In this document: in pieces, positions 22,401 to 35,210 of the stretch | Numbering within the stretch: the stretch's first letter is position 1 | How the letters are laid out: each line of letters starts with the position of its first letter | Assembly (NCBI GenBank): GCA_023333565.1 | Contig: JAJKFH010002209.1 | Coordinates: forward strand, 124,001-188,000 | DNA length: 64,000 nt | Reading direction: 5' to 3' | DNA from: Puffinus mauretanicus | Lineage: Eukaryota; Chordata; Aves; Procellariiformes; Procellariidae | Translations under genes and position numbers: made by a program | Notes under the pieces: generated by a model | What the model was told of the DNA's origin: nothing | Databases searched by the model: none | What the model saw: the letters and a program-made list of their open reading frames with translations, nothing else

Positions 22401-25400
22401 GAAAAGCCTCATGATTTGGAGGATTTCTATGATCCACATTTGCTGTCCTGCACTAACTAATGGTCATGCTAACAGTGGTTGATGTTTTTACAGGCTTCTT
22501 TGGTGAGTTTTCTGTTGAACCTTGGTTCTTGTCCTATCAGTTAGCATCCTCTAATGTATGGCCAGCTTAAAATAGTGTGGCTTAAAATAGTTTGTTTGAT
22601 ATGAATTCTTCCTGTTACAAGAGTGGAGAATCAGGCATGATTCCCTAGCACAGAAGGAGAAGAAATGACACAGTGTCTTAAAAGTTGCTGTTGCATGTGG
22701 CATGATTCCAGGTGTAACCATGTCGCCGCTTGTTAGAGATAACGGAGTCCAGAAGCTTTCCCCATGGATGCTGTGCTGTGGGTCATGTGAGGCTGCAAAG
22801 ATAAAGCATCTGCCTATACTTCTTGTACAAGCTTCTGTTCCTTCTCTCCCTGTTCCCCAGGAGAGTTGGAGAAATGCACCTCACTAATTTTACTTCATCA
22901 GACGCTGTAGTCTCAGCAATATCCTCTGCAAGCGTCGTTTTGTAGCAGTGAAGAGGTCCCTTCTCAGAAAACGAGGACCAGAGTATCTGGGTAGATTAGA
23001 TCTGTTTCAGAGAGGGGGAAGGGATGTGCTGACCCACTCAGCTGTGTATTTATAGCTCTCATGAATAATCACAGGATGCAGGGGGAAGCATATCTCAAGA
23101 GATCACCCACAAAAAGAGTGAAATAATAACAAAAGTGCTATAAATATACAGGGAGTGGATGACTCGGGTGAGAGTGGCTGCTTTAATGGATGAACTGTGG
23201 CAGAATTGCAGGAGGGAGCTGTGTGTGAGAGTGCGTGTGTGGCAAAGTAACAGGAGTTTTCATGAGCTTATTGTCTCTCTCTTAGAGATAAAGCCAGAAG
23301 GATGTGTTGGTAGGAATGGCCTCTTGAAGGGCTTTGGGTTTTTTTCCCCTTTTCTATAGCATACACTATTGTGTTCTGCTTTTCTTTGAGCTTTGTGTTG
23401 CTCATCTTTTCCGCTGTCTGTGGAGTGAGTATCTTCATCACAGTCATTCGTTAGTCCTTCATGTCTTTCATTAAGAAAACAGTGCAAAGAAAAATGGATC
23501 CTTTCAGGATCCTTCAGGACCAGTGTGATATGAGTGACATGGAAGAGGAGCTTAAAACCAAAGGGAAAATTTTCCCAGGTCTTTCCTGGAGTGGCTGCAC
23601 TTTCTGAAGAAATGCTTCTGTGCTTGGCTGAAAAGAAATGGCATCTGGGGAAGGATGAAGCCAAAGACCTGGCACAGTGAGCAGGAGCAGGTTGATTTCT
23701 GGATGTCAAAGGCCATTTTATTAGTGATGTGCAGAGCTGCTCCCAGAACTGCCCCAATGGACACCTTTGCAGGAGTCCTGCTTGGTGTGAAGGAAAGTGC
23801 AATCATCATCTGGAAATTTACCACCTCTGGTTATAATTAATTAGTTGCTAACTGGTTTGGTGTGAGTAGTCAGTACTATGGTTCTGTGGGACTAGGTGTA
23901 TGCATTGCTGTTGTCCTGTAAAATAGGACTAGCCTTTCACCTCCAGGGGCCTTAACAAATTTTCACAGTGGGAATTACTGAGTAATATTGGGACTATTGA
24001 CAAAAAGCATATGGCTGTTCTTTGCTGAGAAACATCTATTTATGTACAGAAAAAGTTATTACCTCTTCCTGTTTTAAAGTGTGTTTGATTGCCATGGAGG
24101 GTGTCCTAACGTTTATGTAGGACATCCTAAAAGGTCGATGATACCAGGAACTTTAAAAGGCCTGAACTGCTTTTTGTGACTGCAAGTGGAAGGTTTGTGC
24201 TCAGAAATACCTATGGCATTGAGATTCTTCCATTCATTCTGGGGCAGAGGACTTATACTTTATTTCTGCAACTCATGAATCTTTTTGCTGGGCACTTGGG
24301 TCGGAGAAAGGAGCTGGTAATTCCCACCTGAGTAGTTGCAGAAAGAAATGCACTTTTGGAAGATGGACAGGTGTTCCTGCTAGAGTTCTGTGCTATTCAG
24401 AAATATCTGCCCACTATGAGTGCTGCTTGCTATAATTCGCAAAACTTTTTCAAAAGCAGGGGAAACTGTGTGGCAGGAAGAGGTGGGCTGGCTGCTGAGC
24501 AATTCCATCAATCACGTTGAACTGCCCTGGAAAATGCTGTAACAGCTCCTGCAAACCACGTCCTCAATGCTCTGTGCCCTTCCTCCTAAAAAGAGGACCC
24601 CTGGGAACAAGGTATATGCTTCTCTGACAAGCTTGGGTGATGATTACTGCAAATATCATGTCCTATGTAAGAACAGAACTTTTTTTTTTGTGGGGGGATT
24701 TCAGTATATTGATTGGGAGTTTTTTATGTAAAGCATGTTCACAGTTTATGCTGTTTAAAGGGGAAGACAATGAAATGCTCAAGATGCAAAACGACAGATG
24801 TAAAGAAGCTTCAAAGATTTTGAAATAAACAATGAAGTCTGAATGTTATTGATAATAAAGGAGAAAAAATGCTTTGCTTGAATAATAGTGCCATGAAGAA
24901 TATAGCCCAATGACAGGGAAAATTTTCTTGGAAAAGTGGCATAGCAGGCAAATGCACCATGGTTTTGTACAGCAGAGAGATGCCGAAGTGAAAGTGAACC
25001 TGCATAGACAGGCTGAGCAGATGAGTCTGCTCGATGGTTTCTGGGACACTTTGGGTGCAAGTTCTCTTTTTTCATGTCTGTGTATGGTATCCAGCACTGG
25101 ATCAAAGCCAAAGTCTCAGCAACTGTCAGACAGGAATGTAATCTTGACACTTTGTCTTTTCTGGAATTCAAATCCTTTCCCTTTTAGGACTTCCCATCTT
25201 GGCTTGTGCCAGGTTAATCGGAGAGGAGAAGGTGAGATGAGCATGGCAGCAGCCTTCACTGTGAGTTACAACGGGTTGTTTTTGGAGGCAGAAAGAGGAG
25301 ACCAACTTCCTACAGTTTCTGACACCGCTGCCATTTAGAGGAATGGGGAGGGGAATGGCTTAAAAAGAGTAGTTTGAGAAGGAGGGCCAACATGACAGCC

Positions 25401-26250
25401 TTGCAGACCCCCTCAGAGGTGCATGGTGCCTGGGACCCCCAGGCTTAGAAAGGCAAAAGGTGGCCAAACCGGGGCTGCCACCATGGCATCGCTTTGGGTA
25501 CCCGAACTCACCGACATTTTGGCGTGCAATGGACAGAGCAGGTCTCGGTGCCTACTGGCGCTCACGCAGCGAGCGGGTCTTTGGAGAGGAGAGTGAGAGG
25601 GATGGTGGGAGGAGGGCAGGCAGGATAAACCAGAGAGCCAGGAAAGGGATGAAGCAGCCATCCCCGTGGTAGGATTAGGTAGGTGTCTACACTGTTTTAC
25701 CATGTGCCTCCACGTAAATTCGGTTCTGAAGTGGTTTAATAACATGCATTAAAACACCAGCTGATTTGAAATAATAAAAAAAAAAAGTTGTATATTAACA
25801 CATTTTTATGCAGAACACCTCAGACTGACCACAAAGTGTAAATAAGCCTTAACTCTAAATTTTGTTTAAATTACTGCCTGTCTACAGTGAATCAAGGGTG
25901 GTTCCTGTCTAACTGTTAATCTGAGGACAAAATCAGCTAAGGATATTTTACAAACTGATGTTTTATTCACTCAAAGTATTTTGTAAATTGTCTTGAGCAG
26001 TTGAAAGGTGCCAAGGTGTTTCTATTTGTGGAACATTTCATTTTCTCTTTGTGATTTCCTATGTGATCATTAGGTCCCTATTGTGTCTAAAATAAAAGCA
26101 CAGGCCGTTCCACTGAGCCTTTTTAGTTTTATTTAAAAAAATGACCAATGTATTAGCATGCAAGTTGGCTGACGTGGTATGACAGCAGTTTTCATTACGA
26201 TATGATGCAAAAAATTGATTTACCTTAGCTCTCATAGCACAGCTTTTGAA
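19461..26250. other. Intergenic DNA, no gene recognised
   Basis: Mostly AT-rich sequence with ordinary-length open frames. The longest is minus 23260-23802 (180 codons, TTG start), which matches nothing I recognise. A 10-bp direct duplication (CCCAAGAGCT twice) is at 20706-20725. No CR1 tail, tRNA or splice-consistent exon series was seen. Confidence 0.45.
20706..20725. repeat. Tandem duplication of a 10-bp unit
   Basis: CCCAAGAGCT is present twice back to back. Confidence 0.9.
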
Positions 26251-26339
26251 TAAACAGTGTCAAACCACCACAATCAAGGGTAAATATCTAATGTGTCTTT
26301 GACAATTACAAGAAGTGCTGTAAAAATAACTAGGATTAA

Positions 26340-26690
26340 GCATAGCACAATTGTTGGCCTGGCGCAGTGCCTGTGCAGGGACGGCTGCACGCTGCCGAGG
26401 GAGAGGGAAGATTTTCGTTTCTTGGGCCCATTGCGTCCCGCTGGGGTGTGGAGGGCAAGTGCTAAAGGGTGACCCTGAGGTTGTCGGGGTGGAATAACAT
26501 AGCAGCATAGCCGGAGCACCTTCCCCGGCCACCCTGGGTGGAGGTAGCCAGGGCTGGCTCCGAGGGGGCTGCCAGCCCACCCCTCCGCACCTCCTTACGC
26601 AGGGAGAGCCAGAGGCGTCTTCAGACACAGTCCAACGGGTACCAGATCTGACAGCGTGCCCCTGCGTAAAGGGTGCGATAGGCAAAAAGC
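26340..26690. other. GC-rich islet with several CpGs
   Basis: An abrupt rise in GC within AT-rich flanks, with CpG dinucleotides more frequent than in neighbouring DNA but far fewer than in the S1PR3 island. A 146-codon minus frame (26260-26700) spans it but begins and ends without exon-like boundaries I can defend. It could be a decayed CpG island, a distal regulatory element or an old repeat. Confidence 0.35.
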
Positions 26691-29015
26691 AATCAGCCAA
26701 GCAAATCTGTGTTAAGGCTTGCTTTCAAGGTCTCTTCTCTGTACTAATCTCTCCTTCTGCGTGCAGCTAGCACACACCAAAGGCAGCGGGGAGGCCTGTG
26801 CGGGCATGCAATGATACCGCTTTGCTCATCGCTGTGATCCTTGGCCCAGGAAGAAGCCTCGTCTGGAGAAGAATAAATACTCATTTTTCGTTACCAGGAG
26901 TTGTTTGATTGTCATTTTTAAAGAGCTTAAAGCATAAAAAGAGGTAACAATCAGCAGCCGTGGGGCTGCGAGGGGAAGGTACAACGGGTTTGCTAAAGTT
27001 TCTCTGATATACAAGTTTTCGTGTTGTGAAATACCTCTGTTATTTTTCTGAGAAGTAAATTTTGCTTTTGCAGTGAGTGTGTGGAGTATGATTTGAATGA
27101 GCTCTGGACTCAGGCATTAAAAAGGCAGTGTGAAGTGCCAACCGATAATAAATTTCAGGCAGAATGCAATTACATCTGAGTCTCTTGCTTCCTGGGAATG
27201 CGCCTGAAATAAATATTTAAGGAATTTGATTTCGTAATGAACCACAGATGTTACAAGCTCACCCTTTGTGCTAGGGCCAGCTCTGGACACAGGCAGGTTG
27301 AAGTAACTCTCAAAATGTCTTCAAGTGACAGAGGATTGCGGAAGAAGTAGGGAAAAGGCATACAAATCCCTGACATTACATAAATACTAGATGGAGTGTG
27401 CTTTACTGCTAGCAAGCAAATATTTAACAGGAAACCCCAATGGCTCCTTCCATGGCGTCCTGGCAAGAAGAATTTCCTTTCATATTTTTGTAAGCTGACC
27501 TGGCTCACACAAAAGTGAAGCCCCCAGGAGACTTCCTTCCTTCTCTTTTGGGATTTCCACTGGGAAAAACTGCAATTAATGTGATCTAAAGCAGCTACAC
27601 GTGCGACTGCAGCCTCCCAGCCTGGGAGTGCGGTGGTGTCTGGGCACTGTTAGCTCTGGGACGCGTTTGCAGTAGCACAAGGCCATGCAGTTCCCAAACC
27701 ACTCCTGTCTCACCTGATGCATCCAGACCCCGCTGCCAGGATGCCTGTGTGGTATATTTGTGCTACGCTGGCCAAGGGCTGCACGAATCTGTTAGCGTGG
27801 CGCTGAGCTTCAACTAACCAATCCTGCGCAGAAGTCCCCATCAGCAGCTTCTTTTTCAAAATTTTCTTTTTTCCTTTATTTTCTCTTTTCAAGATTAAGA
27901 TCTGTGTTTTGATGCGTGCCGTGTGGACTTTTGAATTCGTGGCAGCCTGAAGAGATGCCCGCGAGCACAAGGACACTGGGGTCGGGGTCAGAGTCAAGGC
28001 AGCCCTCGGCAGCAATGCCCTCTGAAATTAACCCTGCTGCCGCCTCTTCCCCTATCGTCCCTCACACAGCATGCAAACACAGGGCACTGGAGTCGCTCTG
28101 TAAATGAGTTACATCAATTACTTCAGCATAAAATATTCAGTACAATCCGTGTCCAACACACTGTTCCTCTCTCCTGTGTAAGACAGCTTTTTCCACTGGC
28201 CTTTGGGATTCAGAAATGTGAAACGCAGTTGGCATTTTGTTTGTTGCTCCTGAAATGAAAATGGTCAAAACAAAATGTTTCACATAGAAGCTGGGTCCTG
28301 GGCAACACCACAGAGTAAATGCATACGTAATACACGCCCTGGTTTTGATGCACTGCCCTTGAATTTCTGTGCCAAACCATGTGGAATACATAGACACTCC
28401 GAAGCTTTCACATGCTATTTTGTATTAATGTGCATAATATATTATAAACTGATAAATAATTGGAAAGCAATATGGCAGATGGAAGAAATTATAACCATCT
28501 TTTAATTTTTGAGTCTAGGTTCAAAACTGGGGAAATTGGAAAGAAAAGACAGTATTTTCAAAGCACTTAAGTAAAACAGCAGCTTGTGTTTTAGAATTCA
28601 CCAAATACCTGAATGGTAATGGAAAGTGTCTATCTCTCTTCATCTGGTATACAGTGATGCTAGGGCAAATATGCTCCTAACAAATATGTCTCAGTTAGGT
28701 GCCTGAAGATAGGTGGGATGACTCTGGGCTTTAGGACATACTTATATATGAAAGTGATGCAAATACTGGCTCTAACGTAAGTCTAAGTTGGAGTATCTAT
28801 ATTGGATGGATACTACCTTGTTCTGAAAAACTGCATCTGTTTTGCTGAGCTAATCAGGCTCATTGAGTAGTAGCACTGATGTGGTTACATTGCTTCCAGT
28901 TTCAGGTCCGTCTGAGCTTAAGCATTTCTGTTGTGCAATATAAATAAACCACTTGCTCCTACATGGTGATGCTGCTTTGGAGACTTTGAAAGGTTTAAGG
29001 CATATTGCTCTTGGG

Positions 29016-29029
29016 AAAAAAAAAAAAAA
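29016..29029. repeat. A14 homopolymer
   Basis: Uninterrupted run of 14 A. I could not identify a retroposed element upstream, so it is not called a poly(A) tail. Confidence 0.9.
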
Positions 29030-29936
29030 GAATGAAACAAGTAGCATGGGCTATCTATTATCCTCCCGCTTATTTTGTAGAAAGTACAAGAGGGTTGTAT
29101 TTTATAAAACTATAACACATAGGTAATAAAATAGCAGTTGTCTTGTTGCATAACAACTGCCCACTATCACTTGACATGGAAGTAATATACACCTTGATGG
29201 AGCAGAGCTATCTAGCTCATGCTAGCAGTATCTCGCAAAAGCAAAAAGTTTTAGAAGCTTTCTACCGTATCTAGTCTAGCTCCTCCTTCTACCTGCAGTA
29301 TTTTGGCTAGCTGGTTGGGCACAGCATCCAGCCACTTCCAATTCTCCTCGAGTGACCTTGTGTTAGTTTCTTTACATCCTTATGGGGAATAACACAGACG
29401 GATGCATCCTAATGAGCAGATTTTGACTGCTGATTTGGGAAAGAATCAAATCCTGTACTTCTGGCCATGATTGCATAGAAATGCCCAACAGGTTGGGGCA
29501 GAATGTCTGACTGGAGAAACAGGGCTCATCTTTCATCACACTCCAGGCTGCTAAGAGCAAAACTGAAGTAAAGGCTTTGGTTACTCACAATACACCTACA
29601 GTCATTTGGGCAAATTCTCCTCTCAAGACTCGTTGTCCTCATGTCATTTGCAAACATACATCAGGGCTGTGAAGGTTCATTTGGTATAAAAAGAGGTCCT
29701 AGCTGTTTAGTCTTGTAGACAAATAAATACAGAGCTGTAAACCATGTCTGCATCCTTCTGCAGACTCGTAGTGGCTACCAAGTGTATAAATATAAACCAA
29801 ATACTTCTCTACATGTAATTCTCAGTCCTGTTGTGGAAGGAAAGCCACTGATAACTCTCTGCCGAATATGTCCCCCACCAGTGCAGGCACTTAGCTGAGG
29901 TGGTTGGTTTGTGAGGGCAGCCATCTAGTTAGAGGG

Positions 29937-29972
29937 ACACACTCACATACACGTGCATGCACACACACACGT
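29937..29972. repeat. Imperfect (CA)n microsatellite
   Basis: CACA-rich stretch interrupted by TACACGTGCATG; the pure portion is about five CA units. Confidence 0.8.
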
Positions 29973-32900
29973 CCCAAAAGCTGGCCAACAAGTCTTCCTG
30001 TAGCGCTTCTCTCTCTATCAATCTATAGTGGGATAATCTCAGGTGATGATACATCTGTCTTAGGTACCTCAGCTAACTGTCCAAAAATTTGCTGGGTTAT
30101 GATGCCACTTCTTTGTTCCTTTGGTCTAAAAAATGCAAAATGTGTTTCTCCAAGGTATTGAAAACCCTAACCTAAATTATACAAAATGCAAAGTATAATT
30201 TAGGTGCTGAGCAATGGCTTCCTCTCCTGCCCCTCACTAATGACCACTTCACCTGGCAGTAGAGCAGAAGATTTTTAAAAATAGGCTGATTGCAGACCAA
30301 ATAGGGTTGGAGGGACACAACTCCCCTCCTGAGATTTACAAACATCCAGCAGTCTGTACCTCTGTCCTCTTGACATATGGCCTCATTCAGTTTTCAAAGT
30401 CAAATGATGTTAAAATGGTGTCCAGCTGGACAGTATATACACACATAATTTTGGGTGAAGTATATTATGGGAATGTTGTAGTTGTCAAACAGTAATGCTT
30501 TGTATAGACAGGAAGTTTTCAGCTAATATTGAGTTTAACAGAAATCCAAACAACCTTAATCCTTTCTTGTAGGTATGCTTAATAGTGTTCATGCAATAAT
30601 GCTTAATTACTGATTTTAATGGCTTTTCCTTTTTTTACATGCAGTGTGAGTCACATTGGAAATGAGAAAAGACTGTAGGTTGCTCCAGAATCTTCTGAAA
30701 TAAATAAAGGGCATATCTCTCAGTCATTAGCAAATAGTTTTTTTCTTGAGTGATTCAACATCTCCCGAACAACTGTGGCTACATAAACCACTGCTCTGAA
30801 ACGGGTCCCTCTGGAGTGATCTTCCTTCATTGATGGACTTTGTTTTCTAGAGAGGAGAACAGAATGGATGGATGCCAGGATTATTTACAAGCAGTCTAAT
30901 CTCCCTAACAACTCTCCCAAACCATTCATCTGGTTCAGAATATGAAGGATACTCCATTATTCAATGAAAAGGTTAAGCCTGCGGTAAATATGCATAGTCA
31001 GTAATGAAATGTACTTCCCCTGGGTATTTTTTTAAAAGGATGCAGACTGACAGATGTTTACCACATCCTTTCTAGATATGTTTTCTGAGGTTTTCGTTTG
31101 CGACACTGCTCATACTTATTTTCAGAATGCAGTTCTTTGGCTTCATTGCTTTACTGAAGTTGTCACTGGGTGACAGTGAAGTAAGTCAGCCATGAAAATC
31201 CATGTGCATCGAAGCCAAAGCGATACTTCCCATAGCATTTATGTGTAAGTGTGAGTACCCTGCTGCACAAGAAGGGTCAGGGAACCGCACACCTAACTGC
31301 TGGCCCCAGGCTTGCATCCCTCCTTACATCCAGCCATCTTTGCTTTCATTATCACAGTTTTTCTGCTAGGTATTTTGCACATAGCCATCGATATACATTA
31401 TGATACATACATAGGAGCTTGTAACTGTACTGCTCTTGACATAGCTGGCGCTGGTGCTCGGATGGGAGCTGGTTTTTGTCTTCAGTAATGGCTGCAAATT
31501 TGTTCTGTTAATAAAAACTTTTGCTGAAACAGTGGGACTCTAAATTGATAAATGACTTGGCTAAAGACCCTACCTTTAACCAAAACTATTTCCAACAACG
31601 TCTTGCCTTGAGTGTTAATATTTTTGATGACTAAATGCAAACACATCATACTATGTCGGTGGAAAGGCCCCCCAAAAGTTTCACTGCAGGACTAAGCTTC
31701 ACATACAGCATCCATGGGGTCTCCGCTGGGGAAAAGTGCAATGTCCCAGTGCCCTCGTAGCACAGAGCAAGGGACACGCAGGAACTAGCTCAGAGTGTCA
31801 GAGCACTGCTGTGGGCTCTCAGCCGAGAGCTATCAGTGATTTGCAAATCTTGCTCCTTTTGCTATTCTCGTGGAGCGTATGGGGGCCTGTGGGAGCAGTG
31901 ACATTTCAAACGTTTGCATCCAGAAACCACACATCCATGGACTTTTCTCTAGGCTGTGGAGCTGGATCGAGCAGCTCCTGCTTGCTGCCTCCTCCTTGCT
32001 GCTCCTTGCCGGCTCCCTCCCTCCACAGCATGGCCCAGCAGCCACGCCAATGCACACATTTGGGTGGCTGGGGGGTTAACCCCACTGTGGAAATCATTTA
32101 GGTAAAAAAGAAGGTGACAAAAAAAGGAGTTATTTTTAATGCAATCATTTTCCTGAGAGAGTGCCCTGAGAGCTGAATTGTGCTTTGGATCTGTTTCCCC
32201 ATGAATCAGAAGGCCATCGTCTGGGCAGGAGATGGCTTTGGCCAGCTGTGCCTGAGGTATTTGAATAAACCTCACGGACAGAGAGAGGTGAGGGATGTTT
32301 GGCCAGAAGCAAAAGGTTAAAATTAACACCTTGACTGAATTATGCTTGTATGGATTGTTTAGGGGTAGGAAGGACAGATTTAAAGAGGAATGCAATGTCA
32401 GGGAAGTTTGCATAACAGTTAAATATTCCCTGTGCCTGATTCGTCTCTTTACAAGCACAGAGAACAAGAGTATGCATAAAACCCCCCTAAGTTCAGGTAA
32501 ATGCCTTGAGAGGCAGAGGCCTGAAGTCTCCTGGAGCTGATCTGAAGTGTAGATAGATATAACTACGTTTTAATTTCTTTTTACTGACCTTTAAACTTTT
32601 GTAACTGTTGTCTGTATTTTGGTTGTGTAAGTATATTTATTATTTTTTTACTGCGTCTGAGGTTTGTGTTAATGCTGGTTTCTAAGCCATAAATACCATT
32701 ATTGAACCATCCCCATGTTTTAAAAGTGGACTCCGGGGCCACCTGCCTGCTTCCCAGTGCTCCGGTATGCCTTTAAGCATAAAAGCAAACACAGCATTCC
32801 TCTACTGAGCTGCATGGGAGTTGGCAATGCAGAGATCTGCGTGCTGCAAGTGTCTTTGGGTGACCAGTGTTAGCCAGGAGCACCCTGACCTGCAGCAGGA

Positions 32901-34769
32901 CACTGGGAAGGGTGGCCAAAGCCCAAGGGTACCCACGGCTCTACAAATTAGACCCTGCTCTCCCCATCTACTCTCCTGAGCTCTCATGGACTGAGAGCAA
33001 ATCTACAATATTGTGTCTGATTGGCAATGTACACAGTGGCAAGCAGGGTCTGGACTTAGTGGGAATGGATGTGAGAACCTTTAGTCTTCCCAGAAATCCA
33101 TCACAAGGAAGAAAAGAAAAATAAGGGAGAAGCTTTTAATTCATTCAAGCTAATCCTCAGTCCGTGGGTTTGGAAAGTTGGGTGGTTTAGGGAGACTTTT
33201 TAGAGTGCCTTCATTGAAGTAACACCTCATTTGCTGCCTTAACATTTGCAAATATTTGCTCTGAGGGCTGGTCACCAAGGTCTTTGGTTTCATCTGTTGT
33301 ACACTAACAAACTGAAATGCTTTTAATACTCATTAAATTCCCATACAAAGAGAAACAGTTCAATTAGACAATCATGTCAAAATGTTGATGATTTTTCTTA
33401 TTTCCTGTGGAATCTTTCAGTGGGAAAATGTCTTTCTCACAGCGTTTCAAGGATATTAACTGCCTTTGTTGTGGAGGGAAGAACTTACTATATGTGGTTG
33501 TTTTTTTATTCTCCTGTTGTATTCTTATCATTACTTAATGTTTATGTTGCAGTAATGCCCAAAGACTCCAAGCAAACGGAGGATGCCGTTGCGCTAGGAA
33601 AAAAGGGGGGCCAACCTTTGGCCTGAAAGGCTGGTGAACCAGTTTTTGTTTGCTTTTTTCCATCTTACAGAAAAATAGGTCTTTGAGAGCTCGGCATCAG
33701 TGTTGCTGATAAATGCAAGCAGTCTGGACAGCTTGTAGGCAAAGGCCTGACAGTTACAATGAACTACATTATGCATTGCTCCTCTGCTGTGGAATAGACC
33801 AAAAGAGCTAAAATACACATATAACTAGAATTTCCTATAGATCTACAGTTAACATAAATGTCCAGATATTGTAATGAGTGTGTAATGAGCGCGTACCTAG
33901 GAGGAGAGATAAACTGAGAAAGGTATTTAAATGCATGTTATTGGCTTTTTTCCCCAGTGAAAACTATGCAACGCGAAATTGGACTCCATTTTACGATAAG
34001 GCTGAGGTCAAAGGAATTACACTGTTGCAGAAGAGCAGGATGTGGTTCATAGGCAAAAGGAGAAATCTATGGAAATACGGAGAATATTACATAAGAAAGA
34101 GGAACAAAGTTGGGAAAGCACCATTGCAATGCATCAAATTAAAGATGAGAGGAAGTTGTCCTCTGAGCGGACTCTGACCAAAATGAGAAGTTGCTAGTTT
34201 CCTTCTGCTCACAGCACATCGGAAAGCAGCAGAACTCCCTTAAATAGATATTGCATGCTGGCAGTGAAAGACTTACAGAACTGGAAGCTTTACTTAAATC
34301 AGCAAGAAAAAGATATGGGGGGAGCAAAAAGAAAAAAGCTAATGTGTTATCTGCTGTGGGGAAAGTTTCTTGCAGTACTGGAGTGCTGCATCACCATGTA
34401 TCACAAAGTATACAAATGGAGAACAACAGCCTAACCAAGCAGTGCTGAGCTGGAAACTCTGTTCGCAGTTCACGGACGCTAGCTGCATCTTCGCAGATAT
34501 AATAACCCTCTGTCCTGACTCTGCTGAGTTTCCAAAGGCCACAATCAAATTTGAGGGATCACTAATTAAAGGCTAGTTCAAGCTCTCACCCAGACGTTTA
34601 GGAAAATTAAACTAAATTACTTGCTGTCTAGTTAATTAATTTCCCCATTTACAAAGAAGAATCAATTGCCTTGCCAAACAGTATTTTACTAAAAACCATG
34701 AGGCCAAAGCAGCAGGAAGATAAAGTAGTGAATACAGCAACACTGGATTATTCCTCACCCAAAGTACAG

Positions 34770-35210
34770 CCGTAGCTGTTCCTCGCCCTGCTCTCCTCTC
34801 CGGTTCTTGCTGAGGCATCGGCCTGGCAGCGTCCAGAGGAGCAGCCCCTGCCCCAGGCAATGCCAGCGGCCAGGACATGAGGCTCTGCCCCACGCGCCGC
34901 CCCACATGCCGCCGGTCTCCCTGCTCGGCTGCCCCTCAGGTGCTTTAGCAGCGTCTTTGTTTGTCCAACTATTTCAGCTCTACCCCTCTAGCACTGAGTC
35001 TCTTTCTCTTTTCAGCCCTCGGAAGACTCCTAAATGGATTTTCTTTTTGTTTGTTTGTTTGTTTCTTTTAGGTTTTAGCCTGTGGGCCTCAAGGCAAGGA
35101 GCTCTCCCCCGGAGCGGGGAACGGCTAACGCGGGGCAGACCTGCACACCTGCTGGTGGCCCAGGTCTCTGACCGTGGCTGCTGTGAACTTCCCACCACTC
35201 TGTGATGCGC
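34770..35210. other. GC-rich patch split by a TTTG repeat
   Basis: GC-richer DNA on both sides of a T-rich segment containing a (TTTG)n run that ends in TTTTAG. Overlapping frames on both strands (34807-35205 plus; 34980-35198 and 35075-35311 minus) cannot all be real, and none is recognised. Confidence 0.35.
35045..35064. repeat. (TTTG)n tetranucleotide repeat
   Basis: About four to five TTTG units following a T-run. Confidence 0.9.

Larger units (their letters stand above)
26700..34760. other. Intergenic DNA, no gene recognised
   Basis: AT-rich, with short open frames only (none above about 172 codons). Contains a 14-base A-run at 29016-29029 and an imperfect CA run near 29937-29972. Neither CR1 tails nor RNA genes were seen. 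Confidence 0.45.

Noticed and set aside
29016..29029. A-run as the poly(A) tail of a processed pseudogene
   Set aside because: The preceding sequence on plus contains no recognisable coding remnant and no flanking target-site duplication that I could find.
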